The notes: generated by a model from the letters alone, not told the origin. Numbered from the stretch's first letter, positions 1 through 8,954 are shown. The stretch is 64,000 nt of DNA from Candidatus Babeliales bacterium (GCA_041660205.1 JBAZWT010000001.1:7699-71698), one strand, 5' to 3'. Program-made: numbers and translations.

Positions 1-289
1 CTGGATATCTGGTTTGAACTGAAAATGGATTTAAGCTATCCGCGTTTTTTTCCAGACACTTAAATTCATAATCAAAAGCCATGCATTGTTTTAAAAGAAT
101 TTCTAAATCATGCGTTTTAGTTACGCCATGTCCAGAAAAAATAAGAAACGCTTTTAACGATTTTTCTGCTGATTGTTGAGAATGATAAGCAGCAACTCCT
201 ACAAACAGCAGATCTGAATTTAAAAGATTTTTGGCTGCTTCATAATCAATTTTAGCAAAATGCAACCACTCAAGACTCTTTTTTTTCAT
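1..289 (-). CDS. HEPN-domain protein (C-terminus outside window)
   Basis: The reading frame is open from an ATG at 289 down to base 1, giving 96 residues with no stop, so the 3' end is missing. The protein has the COG1895/COG2250 HEPN pattern: an early helix with AKIDYEAAKNLL, then YHSQQSAEKSLKAFLI, then KTHDLEILLKQC, and finally TRYP at the window edge. It overlaps by about 20 bp the nucleotidyltransferase gene upstream, which is the classic arrangement of HEPN/MNT pairs. In characterised pairs the HEPN protein is a toxic RNase and the MNT partner silences it by AMPylation. Whether this pair works that way is inferred from the pairing only. The C-terminal part, where a catalytic R-x(4-6)-H would lie, cannot be seen. 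Confidence 0.85.
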   Translation of the reverse strand, partial: MKKKSLEWLHFAKIDYEAAKNLLNSDLLFVGVAAYHSQQSAEKSLKAFLIFSGHGVTKTHDLEILLKQCMAFDYEFKCLEKNADSLNPFSVQTRYP

Positions 290-638
290 AAAGAATTTTT
301 CCTGAATTTATAATTTTATAGCAAAAGCTCATAGAATCATTTTTACATTCATTAAATTTTTGATTGTTATACACCAACAAATCCACTGGCATCATAACAT
401 CACGAAAGCTTGCGTATCCCCTTGAAATCATTTTCCATGGTTTGTCGTCATATTCTTGGACAACAACCATCAGATCAAGGTCACTTTCTTCATCGTAAGT
501 TCCACGAGCATAAGAACCAAAAGCATAAATAAATAGAGGGTCGTAGGCGTGCGCTAAACGTTGCGTGATAATATCAACCTTCTCAGGGGTGATTTCACAC
601 ATTTTTTTCAACTCTAAAGAAGAAATGTTTTTTTTCAT
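270..638 (-). CDS. MNT-type nucleotidyltransferase (HEPN partner)
   Basis: This is a minimal nucleotidyltransferase of about 122 residues. It carries the pol-beta signature GSYARGTYDEESDLDL at residues 41-56, with the two metal-binding Asp residues in SDLDL. The frame extends up to an ATG at 677, but the ATG at 638 has an AGGATGG ribosome site about 10 nt upstream and the 677 start has none, so I chose 638. The gene overlaps the HEPN gene by 20 bp, so the two are probably translationally coupled and act as one module, either antitoxin/toxin or a small-molecule-modifying pair. It lies about 90 bp downstream of tyrS on the same strand. Family assignment is secure; biological role is inferred. 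Confidence 0.85.
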   Translation of the reverse strand: MKKNISSLELKKMCEITPEKVDIITQRLAHAYDPLFIYAFGSYARGTYDEESDLDLMVVVQEYDDKPWKMISRGYASFRDVMMPVDLLVYNNQKFNECKNDSMSFCYKIINSGKILYEKKES

Positions 639-730
639 TATTGTTCCATCCTGGAAAATCTTACCTTCAAATCTCATTTAGAGACCATGACAAGAACCTT
701 ACTGATTTCATGCGCTAAAAAACTATGCTT

Positions 731-1933
731 TTAAGCAATTTTATAAATTTTATGCTTGCCAACCTTTAAAGTCATGCCAGGCACCACTTGGATTTCAGCT
801 TTAAAGTCTTTGATCACTACATCGTCAACTAAAACTGCTCCAGACTCAATCAAACGTTTGCCTTCAGATGAACTTTGCAAAGCACCAAGCTCTTGCAGCA
901 CTTTGACAATCCACACAGGTGCAGACATAGTCTGCGCAGAAAGTGTAACTTCGGTTGCTTTAGAAAAATCTCTTTGCTGGAAAAGTGACTCAAATTGTTT
1001 TTGAGCCTCGTCAGCTTCCGACTCTGACCAGAATGTTGCAATTAATTCACGTGCCATCTGTTTTTTTAAATCCATAGGATGGATGACATTTGAAGCAACG
1101 TCAGATTTAAGTTTTGCAATTTGCTCGTCAGTTCGACTCAGAAGCAATGAAAAATACCGGAATACTAATGCGTCAGAAACTGACATAAGTTTGCCGTACG
1201 CGTCAGACGGTTGGTCAAAGAGCCCAATGGCATTACCCAACGACTTAGACATTTTGTCAACGCCATCCAAACCTTCAAGAAGCGGTACGGTGATGACAAC
1301 TTGCGGAGCCTGGTTCATCTGCTCTTGTAAAAATCTACCACATAGCAAATTAAAAGTTTGATCAGTTCCGCCAAGCTCAACGTCTGCTTTTAAAGCAACA
1401 GAATCGTACGCTTGCATGATCGGATATAAAAGCTCATGCATTGAAATAGGAATATGTTGCTGCAAACGGTTTGCGAAATCTTCTCGTTCAATGAGTCGTG
1501 CAACGGTCACTTTGCTACACAGCGATATGACATCGGCAAACGTAAGCTTGCTCAACCATTCAGAGTTATAACGAATCGTTAATTTATCGAGATCAAGAAT
1601 TTTACCAACCTGTGCAAAATATGTTTTTGCATTATTTTTGATTTGCTCTTCAGTCAAAGGTGGACGAGTTTTTGATTTTCCCGTTGGATCACCGATGCGT
1701 GCGGTATAATCACCGATTAAGAAAATAACATCGTGACCTAAATCTTGAAATTGTCTTAATTTTTTTAAAACAACAGCATGACCAAGATGTAAATCTGGCG
1801 CTGTTGGATCCATGCCTAATTTAATTTGTAATTTTTTGCCTGACTCTATTTTTTTAACCAGCTCTGCTTGTGGAATACACTGCGCAATGCCTGATGTTAG
1901 AATGCTTAAAGCATGTTCTACGTTCTGTTTCAT
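731..1933 (-). CDS. tyrS: Tyrosyl-tRNA synthetase
   Basis: A 400-residue class Ic synthetase that charges tRNA-Tyr with tyrosine in the cytoplasm. The HIGH-type motif reads HLGH at residues 49-52 within PTAPDLHLGH, and KMSKS is intact around residue 228 (DKMSKSLGN). The C-terminal 65 residues form an S4 RNA-binding domain (KRLIESGAVLVDD). Length and the PTAPDLHLGH signature fit the shorter TyrRS subtype often called TyrS2 or TyrZ. The start codon lies 9 bp downstream of the degenerate membrane-protease gene, so the two probably share a transcript. Confidence 0.97.
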   Translation of the reverse strand: MKQNVEHALSILTSGIAQCIPQAELVKKIESGKKLQIKLGMDPTAPDLHLGHAVVLKKLRQFQDLGHDVIFLIGDYTARIGDPTGKSKTRPPLTEEQIKNNAKTYFAQVGKILDLDKLTIRYNSEWLSKLTFADVISLCSKVTVARLIEREDFANRLQQHIPISMHELLYPIMQAYDSVALKADVELGGTDQTFNLLCGRFLQEQMNQAPQVVITVPLLEGLDGVDKMSKSLGNAIGLFDQPSDAYGKLMSVSDALVFRYFSLLLSRTDEQIAKLKSDVASNVIHPMDLKKQMARELIATFWSESEADEAQKQFESLFQQRDFSKATEVTLSAQTMSAPVWIVKVLQELGALQSSSEGKRLIESGAVLVDDVVIKDFKAEIQVVPGMTLKVGKHKIYKIA

Positions 1934-1942
1934 ATCAAACCC

Positions 1943-2632
1943 TTACTGTGCAATAAAAATATATGACAAAAGTGCCATGATGCTGTCAAGTATAAATCCT
2001 ACTATGTATGATCCTAGTATGACTGAAGCTACTAAAATAAAAATAACCCACAGCATATTTTCAGTAGAAAAAAGATGAAAATTTGGAAAGTAAAAAAAGA
2101 GTATTGATCGAAAAATACCAATGACAAAATAAATAATGCAGAAAATTTTGTTTTGTTCATAAAAAAATATCAACACTACTAAAAGCGAATCAAGAAGCGA
2201 CGATCCTGGTTGCAAAGCGTATCCAAATGCTGCAAAGTTAGAACCTTTAGATAAAAGAACAAATGTAAAAAATGCGGTCAGAAGTAAAACAAAATGAGCA
2301 ATTGCTCGAGCTGTAAACTGAAAAACTACTTTCCAGCCTCCGCCTTCTGATGGATTGAGAGGCATGTAACGACCCCAGCCTGGAATATCTTTAAAGAATG
2401 GAAGATAATCACCAAATAATTTACCAACAAGTAAAAATCCGAAACCCACCACGTTAAAGTGTGCCATCGGATCTAATGTTAAAAAACCAAACTGCTCTGG
2501 AACATCATCACCACATTTTTTAGCAGCCCAAGCTTCAAACCAACCAGTTAGTGTCACTGTTGGAATGTAGGATAAAAGGGCAATGATGATAATTTGTATA
2601 CCTTGAATTAATTCCAGTCTCACGTTAAACAT
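1943..2632 (-). CDS. Site-2-protease-like membrane protein lacking catalytic residues
   Basis: A 229-residue integral membrane protein with five or six hydrophobic segments. Residues 30-60 align with the N-terminal half of M50/site-2 proteases: GWFEAWAAKKCGDDVP stands where HEFAHAWVAYKLGD-type sequence is expected, followed by GFLTLDPMAHFN for the usual GRLTLNPLAHIDP, then GWGRYMPLNP for GWAKPVPVNP. Both zinc-binding histidines of HExxH are replaced (F32 and A36), and the Asp after the second motif is Asn60, so the fold looks kept and the protease chemistry lost. Translation may begin at ATG 2632 or at GTG 2623, which has better spacing from AAAGG. The gene sits directly upstream of tyrS. A pseudo-protease role in membrane regulation is possible but unproven. 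Confidence 0.7.
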   Translation of the reverse strand: MFNVRLELIQGIQIIIIALLSYIPTVTLTGWFEAWAAKKCGDDVPEQFGFLTLDPMAHFNVVGFGFLLVGKLFGDYLPFFKDIPGWGRYMPLNPSEGGGWKVVFQFTARAIAHFVLLLTAFFTFVLLSKGSNFAAFGYALQPGSSLLDSLLVVLIFFYEQNKIFCIIYFVIGIFRSILFFYFPNFHLFSTENMLWVIFILVASVILGSYIVGFILDSIMALLSYIFIAQ

Positions 2633-2759
2633 CCTTTATTTAAAATAAATCTTTTTCTTTAAAATAAGGTTATCTATTTTTGACTGCTCATGCAATTTAA
2701 AGTACCTTTAAAATAATATAAATAGATCTTTAAAAACTAAAAATCCAAAAGAAAAACAC

Positions 2760-5216
2760 ATGGAAAATCGTTACAATCATCAACAATGCGACGACCAAAT
2801 CAGACAGCTTTGGCAATCAAACCAAACCTATCGACAACAAAATCCTGCTTTTAAAGCTTTCACCATCGATACTCCACCCCCAACAGTGTCAGGATCTTTA
2901 CATATTGGTCATATTTTTTCTTACACCCAAACTGACATCATTGCTCGCTACAAACGCATGACTGGGCACAATGTTTTTTATCCATTCGGGTTCGATTGTA
3001 ACGGACTCGCAACAGAACGTTTTGTAGAAAAAAAACATAACACGAATGCTTCAAAAATCGGTCGAGAAAAGTTTATCGATCTGTGTCTTTTAACAACTGA
3101 AGAAATGAAAGTAAAGTTTGTTGCTTTATGGCGTACCATGGGGCTTTCAGCAGAACTTGAGCACACCTACTCAACAATTTCAAAAGACGTACAAAAAATT
3201 GCTCAAGAGTCTTTCATTGAGCTGGTTAAAAAAGATTACGCATACATTAAAAATGAACCCGCTCTGTACTGCACACAATGTCGCACAACCGTTGCGCAAG
3301 CAGAACTTGATGATCTTGAGCAAACAACCACGTTTAATGATATTCAATTTCAATCAGCAGACGGCCAACCGCTCATCATTGCGACAACACGTCCTGAACT
3401 TTTGCCTTCTTGCGTTGCAATTCTTTACCATCCGCAAGATGACCGCTATAAAAAATTAGCTGGCACAAAAGCCATTGTTCCAATTTTTGGACAAGAAGTG
3501 CCTATTTTAGCTGATGAAACAGTGCTACCAGAAAAAGGAACTGGCCTCGTCATGGTCTGCACCTTTGGTGATAAAACTGACATCGAATGGTACAAAAAGC
3601 ACAAACTACCGTACCTTCCATCAATAGACCTGAACGGAAAATTTGTACAAACTATTACCGAGCTTGCAGGACTAACCGTTCAAGACGCTCGCAAAAAAAT
3701 TATTGAACTGCTTAAAGAAAAAAATCTTTTACTGAGTCAAAAACAAATTCAAAACTCTGTAAACGTTCATGAACGATGCAAGCACATCATTGAATATGCA
3801 ATTTTACCGCAATGGTTTATGAAAGTGGTTGAAAATGCTCCAGAGTTTTTAAAAGCAGCAGACTCGATCAACTGGTATCCAAAACATATGAAGTCTCGAT
3901 TTGTTGACTGGGTAAAAAATTTGTCATGGGATTGGTGTATTTCTCGTCAACGCGTGTATGGAATTCCTTTTCCGGTATGGTACTGCAACGATTGTAATGA
4001 AATTTTACTCGCTGACATAAAAGATTTACCTATCGATCCACAGCAAACGCCTTACGACCGTCCTTGTACAAAATGCAGTGGTACAAACATCAGAGCAGAA
4101 AAAGATGTGATGGACACGTGGAATACTTCATCGCTGACTCCGTACATCTGCAAACAATTGTATGGAAGCGGAGAAACATCTCCATTTAAAGACACTGATT
4201 TCATTCCAATGAGCATGCGACCACAAGCTCACGATATCATTCGCACATGGGCTTTTTACACCATCGTAAAATCATGGATGCATCAAAAAGAAATTCCATG
4301 GAATGACATCGTTATTTCTGGATACGTGCTCAGCGAAAATAAAGAAAAAATATCAAAATCAAAAGATAATGCACCAATCGATCCAGAAAAATTGCTTGTA
4401 CAATACGCTCCGGATGCTGTTCGTTTTTGGACTGCTTCAGGAACACTGGGACAAGATATCGCTTTTTCTCCTGAGCAAATTATGATCGGGCAAAAGCTTT
4501 TAACAAAACTTTGGAATGCTTTAAAATTTGTGCACATGAATTTGGAAGGTCAAGAAATTCCAACGGAAAAACCACAAAATCTTGGCATCATCAATCAATG
4601 GATGATCGATCAAATGCAACTGAGCCTGACTGCATACCATGCATACTTTGAAAAGCATGAATTTAGCTTAGCGCTTCAGTCTGTAGAAAAAGTTTTTTGG
4701 AATGATTTTTGTGATAACTACATTGAAATCATTAAAGATCAATTCTTTAATTCAGCAAACTACTCCCAAGAGGAAATACAAGCAACCCGATGGACATTGC
4801 AGCAAACTGGATTTACTTTATTGCAACTGTACGCTCCATACCTTCCGCACATCACAGAATATTTGTATCAGCATATTTTCTTAAAAACGCATGGTGCAAC
4901 GTCTATTCATTTGACACAATTGCCACAGGCTGTGGGCATTCATGCAGAAAATCAAAAGCACATGCAGTTGATTTTGCATATAATTGCGCAGGTAAGAAAA
5001 TTAAAAACGTCTGAGCAATTATCACTCAAAACAGAGCTGACGTCTTTAATCATCAGCAGTGCGACACAGGCACAAATCACTGTGCTAAAACAACAAGAAA
5101 ACACCTTGAAAGGTGTTTGCAAAGCAACGAAAATAGTTTTTTCAGCGCAACAACACGAACCAGGATTGATGCAAGAAGGCGATAACTGGAGAGCAAGTGT
5201 GACAACTGAAGAGTAA
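2760..5216 (+). CDS. valS: Valyl-tRNA synthetase, Rickettsia/archaeal-like type
   Basis: An 818-residue class Ia synthetase that attaches valine to tRNA-Val. HIGH reads HIGH at residues 48-51 (PPTVSGSLHIGH), and the KMSKS loop is KISKSKDN near residue 530. The CP1 editing domain lies between them, with TTRPELLPSC, and zinc-type cysteines occur in CTQC and CNDC...CTKC. The catalytic-core wording (DTPPPTVSG, FSYTQTDIIARYKRM, YPFGFDCNGLATE) resembles the ValRS of Rickettsiales and archaea rather than the common bacterial type. The protein is also short, without the long C-terminal coiled coil usual in bacteria. A cysteine stands where that subfamily usually has Asp (GFDDNGLPTE). Start ATG 2760 is the first in frame after the divergent promoter region. 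Confidence 0.95.
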   Translation: MENRYNHQQCDDQIRQLWQSNQTYRQQNPAFKAFTIDTPPPTVSGSLHIGHIFSYTQTDIIARYKRMTGHNVFYPFGFDCNGLATERFVEKKHNTNASKIGREKFIDLCLLTTEEMKVKFVALWRTMGLSAELEHTYSTISKDVQKIAQESFIELVKKDYAYIKNEPALYCTQCRTTVAQAELDDLEQTTTFNDIQFQSADGQPLIIATTRPELLPSCVAILYHPQDDRYKKLAGTKAIVPIFGQEVPILADETVLPEKGTGLVMVCTFGDKTDIEWYKKHKLPYLPSIDLNGKFVQTITELAGLTVQDARKKIIELLKEKNLLLSQKQIQNSVNVHERCKHIIEYAILPQWFMKVVENAPEFLKAADSINWYPKHMKSRFVDWVKNLSWDWCISRQRVYGIPFPVWYCNDCNEILLADIKDLPIDPQQTPYDRPCTKCSGTNIRAEKDVMDTWNTSSLTPYICKQLYGSGETSPFKDTDFIPMSMRPQAHDIIRTWAFYTIVKSWMHQKEIPWNDIVISGYVLSENKEKISKSKDNAPIDPEKLLVQYAPDAVRFWTASGTLGQDIAFSPEQIMIGQKLLTKLWNALKFVHMNLEGQEIPTEKPQNLGIINQWMIDQMQLSLTAYHAYFEKHEFSLALQSVEKVFWNDFCDNYIEIIKDQFFNSANYSQEEIQATRWTLQQTGFTLLQLYAPYLPHITEYLYQHIFLKTHGATSIHLTQLPQAVGIHAENQKHMQLILHIIAQVRKLKTSEQLSLKTELTSLIISSATQAQITVLKQQENTLKGVCKATKIVFSAQQHEPGLMQEGDNWRASVTTEE

Positions 5217-5232
5217 GGTTCAAAATTTTTTA

Positions 5233-5406
5233 TATCCCTCGATACATTCTGCTAACACAGAACACTCGGGACGAACGACGGGTAGGAGAAAGCATGCGTA
5301 GACTTGATTTGAAGTTAGTTCTGACTATGCATTGCCAACAAATATAACTCCTCCCCCAGTCGTTCGTCCCGAGTGAAATTGCAAAGCAATTTTGTATCGA
5401 GGGATA
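5233..5406. repeat. 174-bp inverted-repeat element (MITE-like)
   Basis: The outer arms TATCCCTCGATACA (5233-5246) and TGTATCGAGGGATA (5393-5406) are exact inverted repeats. An inner pair is also exact over 17 bp: CACTCGGGACGAACGAC (5263-5279) against GTCGTTCGTCCCGAGTG (5359-5375). The interior encodes nothing recognisable. The element begins 16 bp after the valS stop. Its GC content is above the flanks. It could fold into a long hairpin in RNA or be a non-autonomous mobile element; which one cannot be decided here. Confidence 0.75.
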
Positions 5407-5427
5407 ATTATTTCTCAAAGATATTTT

Positions 5428-5472
5428 ATATGCCGAAGCATTGACTAACTCAGTGCTTTGGCATATTCTTTG
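5428..5472 (+). terminator. Possible valS terminator hairpin
   Basis: ATATGCCGAAGCA (5428-5440) can pair with TGCTTTGGCATAT (5454-5466) through a 13-bp stem including a wobble pair. The T-tract after it is weak (TCTTTG), so termination is plausible, not certain. Confidence 0.35.
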
Positions 5473-5601
5473 CGTATTGAAATAAAATGATTTTAATGAA
5501 AACTTTTTACTTAATTCGTCACAGCCGAAAGGAACCTCAACAAGCAGAAAAACTTTTCTAACCAACGCACACTATCAAAAAAATAAATACCATTAAAAAG
5601 G

Positions 5602-5663
5602 ACCCGGCTTCGCTTCCTGTCTTCGCTTTTAGCTACGTCAGGCTTTGTCAGCTATGCCGAGGT
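5602..5663 (+). repeat. GC-rich palindromic repeat, family C copy 1
   Basis: It begins ACCCGGCTTCGC and ends CTATGCCGAGG, the same ends as copies at 35592-35624 and, on the minus strand, 45291-45324. This copy is longer, with about 30 bp of extra internal sequence. It lies just upstream of the ribosome site of the next gene, so it may be part of that gene's leader. Confidence 0.6.
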
Positions 5664-5682
5664 TTGAAAAAAAAGGATTATA

Positions 5683-6426
5683 ATGACAAAAAACACACTA
5701 TTTCTTACTGCTCTTTTTGCTTTCTCATCTATTGTGAACGCTAACGACTTACAAGTTGCACAATCTGCAAAAATATTCACTTTCCAGTATTCCGTGCAAC
5801 CAAAAAATAATGACTTTACCGACTGGAACAATGCAAACGCTTCACTTATTGAGCTAGCAAATAGAGTGCAAACTAAAAGCACTGGCACTACTTTTTATCA
5901 AAGCGTTCTTATTTTTATCAAAGAAATGCAAGAGGCGATTGCAGCTGGGCTTAACTTGTTTGGCTCAATATCAACAAGCCAAGAAAGCTTTTCTGAAATC
6001 ATTCAAGATATTACGCAAGCAGCAATCGAAGACAATGTTAAAGATTCTGCTATAACAGATCTAGGCAACACTAAATCTACCGACGAAGAAGCTGTAACGA
6101 CAGAAGAAACTGTAAGCGCAGACGTTGTAACAACTGATGCTGTAGCAACTGAAGTTGTAGTTGAAGAAGTTCTAGTTGAAGAAATTCTTGTTGAAGAAGT
6201 GCAAGCTATTCCTTCAATCACTGTTTCACTTTCACTTTTAGCAACTGACGAGTCTGAGCAAGCAACATGGACAGCCGCAAAAGAAATGTTAGAAGCTTTT
6301 TCTCAGCAAGCAACAGCTGGTGATTTGAGCCCCGAAGATTTTGTAGGAAAATTAACTGCAATATTTGAATTCATAGACCAATCACCAATACGTGGTTCAC
6401 TACAAATTTCTTCAAAACCAGCGTAA
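5683..6426 (+). CDS. Secreted protein of unknown function, Val/Glu-rich
   Basis: A 247-residue protein I do not recognise. It opens with a clear Sec signal peptide (MTKNTLFLTALFAFSSIVNA, cleavage near ANA). The mature part has an alpha-helical N-terminal half, then a low-complexity stretch around residues 125-178 rich in Val, Glu and Thr, with repeats of the form VxVEE (VVVEEVLVEEILVEEV), then a C-terminal helical region. An AAAGGATTATA ribosome site precedes the ATG. A rho-independent terminator follows within 35 bp, so it is probably a single-gene transcript. The repeat stretch may be a flexible linker between two domains. Confidence 0.8.
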   Translation: MTKNTLFLTALFAFSSIVNANDLQVAQSAKIFTFQYSVQPKNNDFTDWNNANASLIELANRVQTKSTGTTFYQSVLIFIKEMQEAIAAGLNLFGSISTSQESFSEIIQDITQAAIEDNVKDSAITDLGNTKSTDEEAVTTEETVSADVVTTDAVATEVVVEEVLVEEILVEEVQAIPSITVSLSLLATDESEQATWTAAKEMLEAFSQQATAGDLSPEDFVGKLTAIFEFIDQSPIRGSLQISSKPA

Positions 6427-6457
6427 TTAACTGCCTTAAAAAATTAAAGACGTTTTT

Positions 6458-6489
6458 AACCGCTCGATGTAAAAATTGGGCGGTTTTTT
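6458..6489 (+). terminator. Rho-independent terminator
   Basis: AACCGCTC (6458-6465) pairs with GGGCGGTT (6478-6485) in an 8-bp stem with one G-U pair, a 12-nt loop and a run of six T. It ends the transcript of the secreted protein upstream. Confidence 0.85.
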
Positions 6490-6569
6490 GTTGTGCGAAT
6501 TTGACAGAACCCCAGAACCATTTAAAATTGAACGTATCTGTTTTTACCCCTAAAAAAAGTATGTATTTC

Positions 6570-6953
6570 ATGAATAAAAAATTTATTTTTGCCTTAGTTC
6601 TAACGTGCGCGTCCGTAGTGCTTCCTAAAAAAGATACGGCTCGCCAAAAAATTCAACTCACTTTTGTTTCGCAGCAAAAAAGAATGTCGCAAGACTTTGT
6701 TTCTCAAAAAAACTTTGAACGCTGCTTTGAAATATTAAACGATTTCGCATCAATTCAAAAACAAAGAAAATTAACACTTGAAGAAATGGTAACTGCTATG
6801 CATGCGCTTATGTTTTTATACCTCAGCGATAATGACGATTACAGCAAACAAATCGAAGTCTTTTTCTCTCAAGACACAAAGCTTGTTCTGCCTTACTCAC
6901 AAGAGTTACTCATTGCTCTGTGTAGTAAAAATGAACAACCCGACAGCTTATAG
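6570..6953 (+). CDS. Small secreted protein of unknown function
   Basis: A 127-residue protein from the ATG at 6570. The frame is open further upstream to 6501, but the signal peptide (MNKKFIFALVLTCASVVL) starts at 6570. Another in-frame ATG lies at 6561. The mature protein is helical and charged, with no motif I recognise. It ends 5 bp before ybeY on the same strand, so the two are very likely co-transcribed. That gives no clear hint of its function. Confidence 0.7.
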   Translation: MNKKFIFALVLTCASVVLPKKDTARQKIQLTFVSQQKRMSQDFVSQKNFERCFEILNDFASIQKQRKLTLEEMVTAMHALMFLYLSDNDDYSKQIEVFFSQDTKLVLPYSQELLIALCSKNEQPDSL

Positions 6954-6958
6954 ACTGT

Positions 6959-7408
6959 ATGATAACCATAAAAAACACCCAAAGAAAAATCGAATTTCCT
7001 GTAAAAACGTACCATGAAAAAGCTCAAAAAATTTTGAACTACCTTGGATACGATGATTTTGATTTAGGAATTTTACTTACGACCGATAAAACGATTCAAA
7101 AATATAATCGCGAGTATCGAAGTAAAGATAAACCAACTGATGTACTGTCATTTCCTTACCACGATACTTTAAAAGCGGGTAAAAAAATAAAAGTTACCTG
7201 TGACGAAGATAAAAATTTGGGAGACATTATTATTTCAGTTTCCTATGTTTTTGAAAATGAAAAGAACCTTGAAGGTGACTTTAATTCCCGCATGGATCGC
7301 ATGCTCGTTCATGCCATTTGTCATTTACTCGGGCATGATCATATTGAAGATGCTGACTTTAAAAAAATGATAACACTCGAAAACAAACTTTTAAAAGTTA
7401 TCGCGTAA
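6959..7408 (+). CDS. ybeY: Endoribonuclease YbeY (rRNA maturation)
   Basis: A 149-residue single-strand-specific endoribonuclease involved in 16S rRNA 3' maturation and ribosome quality control. The zinc site reads HAICHLLGHDH near residues 118-128, matching the family H-x3-H-x5-H motif, and the conserved upstream segment KPTDVLSFP is present. Length is typical. It follows a small secreted protein by 5 bp. Its 3' end meets the convergent minus-strand gene at 7411 with only 2 bp between them and no separate terminator visible. Confidence 0.95.
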   Translation: MITIKNTQRKIEFPVKTYHEKAQKILNYLGYDDFDLGILLTTDKTIQKYNREYRSKDKPTDVLSFPYHDTLKAGKKIKVTCDEDKNLGDIIISVSYVFENEKNLEGDFNSRMDRMLVHAICHLLGHDHIEDADFKKMITLENKLLKVIA

Positions 7409-7410
7409 GC

Positions 7411-8733
7411 TTACTTCAAAAATTCATATGTTTTATACATGCTACTGACCACGCCATGCTTTTGAGCGTATGTTAAATCAAATGAAAGTAGCGCGGCAAT
7501 ATCTTCTTGAAACAAAACCAATTCCTGGCTGCACAAGCAATACATGTACGATTTTAATTTCAAAATTAAAACATGCAGCTTACCATCATCGCAAAATGAT
7601 TTTTGCTGACCAGGAGCAATGTTATTTAAAAGTCTATCGATAGATCGAACCATGTTTTTCATAGGCTTGTAGCGAGAATGATGTCGAACGAAACGATCGT
7701 AAATGGCATCGCCGCCACGATAACCACCATACGTTAACATAAACGCAGGAGCTATCGCTGCTAAATAAAAGTTAATTTGCTGACTTCTCAGTATCGATTC
7801 TGCAACTGGAACAAATTGATTAATAAAAGTTCGTATGTTTTCTCCGCCTTTATTGAACGTCTCAGGAACAGTATCCACATCCTTGGCTATACCTAACCAT
7901 TGTGAAAATCTATTGTGAGTAATGTCATTCTCACATTTTTTAAATTCAAGAATTGATCCAAGTTCTTCAATTTTTGTATTTTTATTATCGACTAAAATTT
8001 CTTTTAATCCTTTAATCGGACCCGTTAAACAGGTTTGAGAAAAATTATCAACAGCCTCTTGACCCTTTGCTGTCCATCCAGGAATCTGATCTTTATAGGA
8101 CTGATAAATTATCAATGCTGCTACAGCAGCAGTTGCGACGCATGCATAAGTAACCTGATGCTGCACAAAATGATGCGGCTTTTGGTGAGGCTTTATAATT
8201 TTTTCAAATTTTTCCATTTCATTATTCATGCTACCTGTAAAATACTGCGAGTCTTGAATTAACTGTTGCTGGGCAACGGTATTAAAACCACCGCATGTAA
8301 CATGAAAATATTCATACAAAGGTGCAGTACTTTTTTCGAGAAACTCTTGTTGAGAAGTTCCATCAATTTTGGAAAGTTCATGCTGACCATGCAGCGCAAT
8401 GCCAAGCAGTATAGCAACCTGATTTTCTACATCGGTCAACAGCGCAATGCGTTTGCGAAGTAATTTTACATACGAATTTTTATAGAGCCAGTACGTCGGA
8501 ATTTTTCTAGTCCATGGAAGCGACTGCTGAAATAGCTCTTGTTGCCAGTACTCTTTAGCTTGCACGACAACTTCCAAAAACGACTCTGATCTTTGCACTG
8601 TACTTTGAAAAATTTTGGTATACACACAGGCAAGATCTTCTGTTGCAACATTTTGCACAGACTGTAACTCTTCTTGAAAATTTCCGTATGCAAACTGTGA
8701 ACAAGCAAATAAAAATACAAAATATTTTTTCAT
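7411..8733 (-). CDS. Exported membrane-associated protein of unknown function
   Basis: A 440-residue protein from the ATG at 8733. The longer frame to 8793 would place a signal peptide internally, while MKKYFVFLFACSQFAYG at 8733 is a clean Sec signal. Two further hydrophobic segments, ACVATAAVAALIIYQSY and FYLAAIAPAFMLTYGGY, look like membrane spans. They are separated by a charged region of about 110 residues, which would form a loop. I see no enzyme motif. The gene is convergent with ybeY. It could be an envelope or vacuole-membrane protein; that is a guess. Confidence 0.75.
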   Translation of the reverse strand: MKKYFVFLFACSQFAYGNFQEELQSVQNVATEDLACVYTKIFQSTVQRSESFLEVVVQAKEYWQQELFQQSLPWTRKIPTYWLYKNSYVKLLRKRIALLTDVENQVAILLGIALHGQHELSKIDGTSQQEFLEKSTAPLYEYFHVTCGGFNTVAQQQLIQDSQYFTGSMNNEMEKFEKIIKPHQKPHHFVQHQVTYACVATAAVAALIIYQSYKDQIPGWTAKGQEAVDNFSQTCLTGPIKGLKEILVDNKNTKIEELGSILEFKKCENDITHNRFSQWLGIAKDVDTVPETFNKGGENIRTFINQFVPVAESILRSQQINFYLAAIAPAFMLTYGGYRGGDAIYDRFVRHHSRYKPMKNMVRSIDRLLNNIAPGQQKSFCDDGKLHVLILKLKSYMYCLCSQELVLFQEDIAALLSFDLTYAQKHGVVSSMYKTYEFLK

Positions 8734-8954
8734 GTTTATAAAACCCCAATGTAAAATCACACATACCCCTAACGCAATCTTTACCACTTCCACATATCAC
8801 TATACAGCATTACATCATAAAAAAAACTGCCCCCGCCGCACTTAAGATATCGGCACGCACCAAAACTACCAAACTCTTGACCCGTCAAAATAATCTTTGT
8901 TACTGTTCATGCAAGATATTTTAAATATTTTAACCACTCAAAAAAGGATATAAA

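Noticed and set aside
5230..5565. 111-residue minus-strand frame
   Set aside because: It lies mostly inside the inverted-repeat element and a hairpin; the protein has no pattern and no ribosome site.
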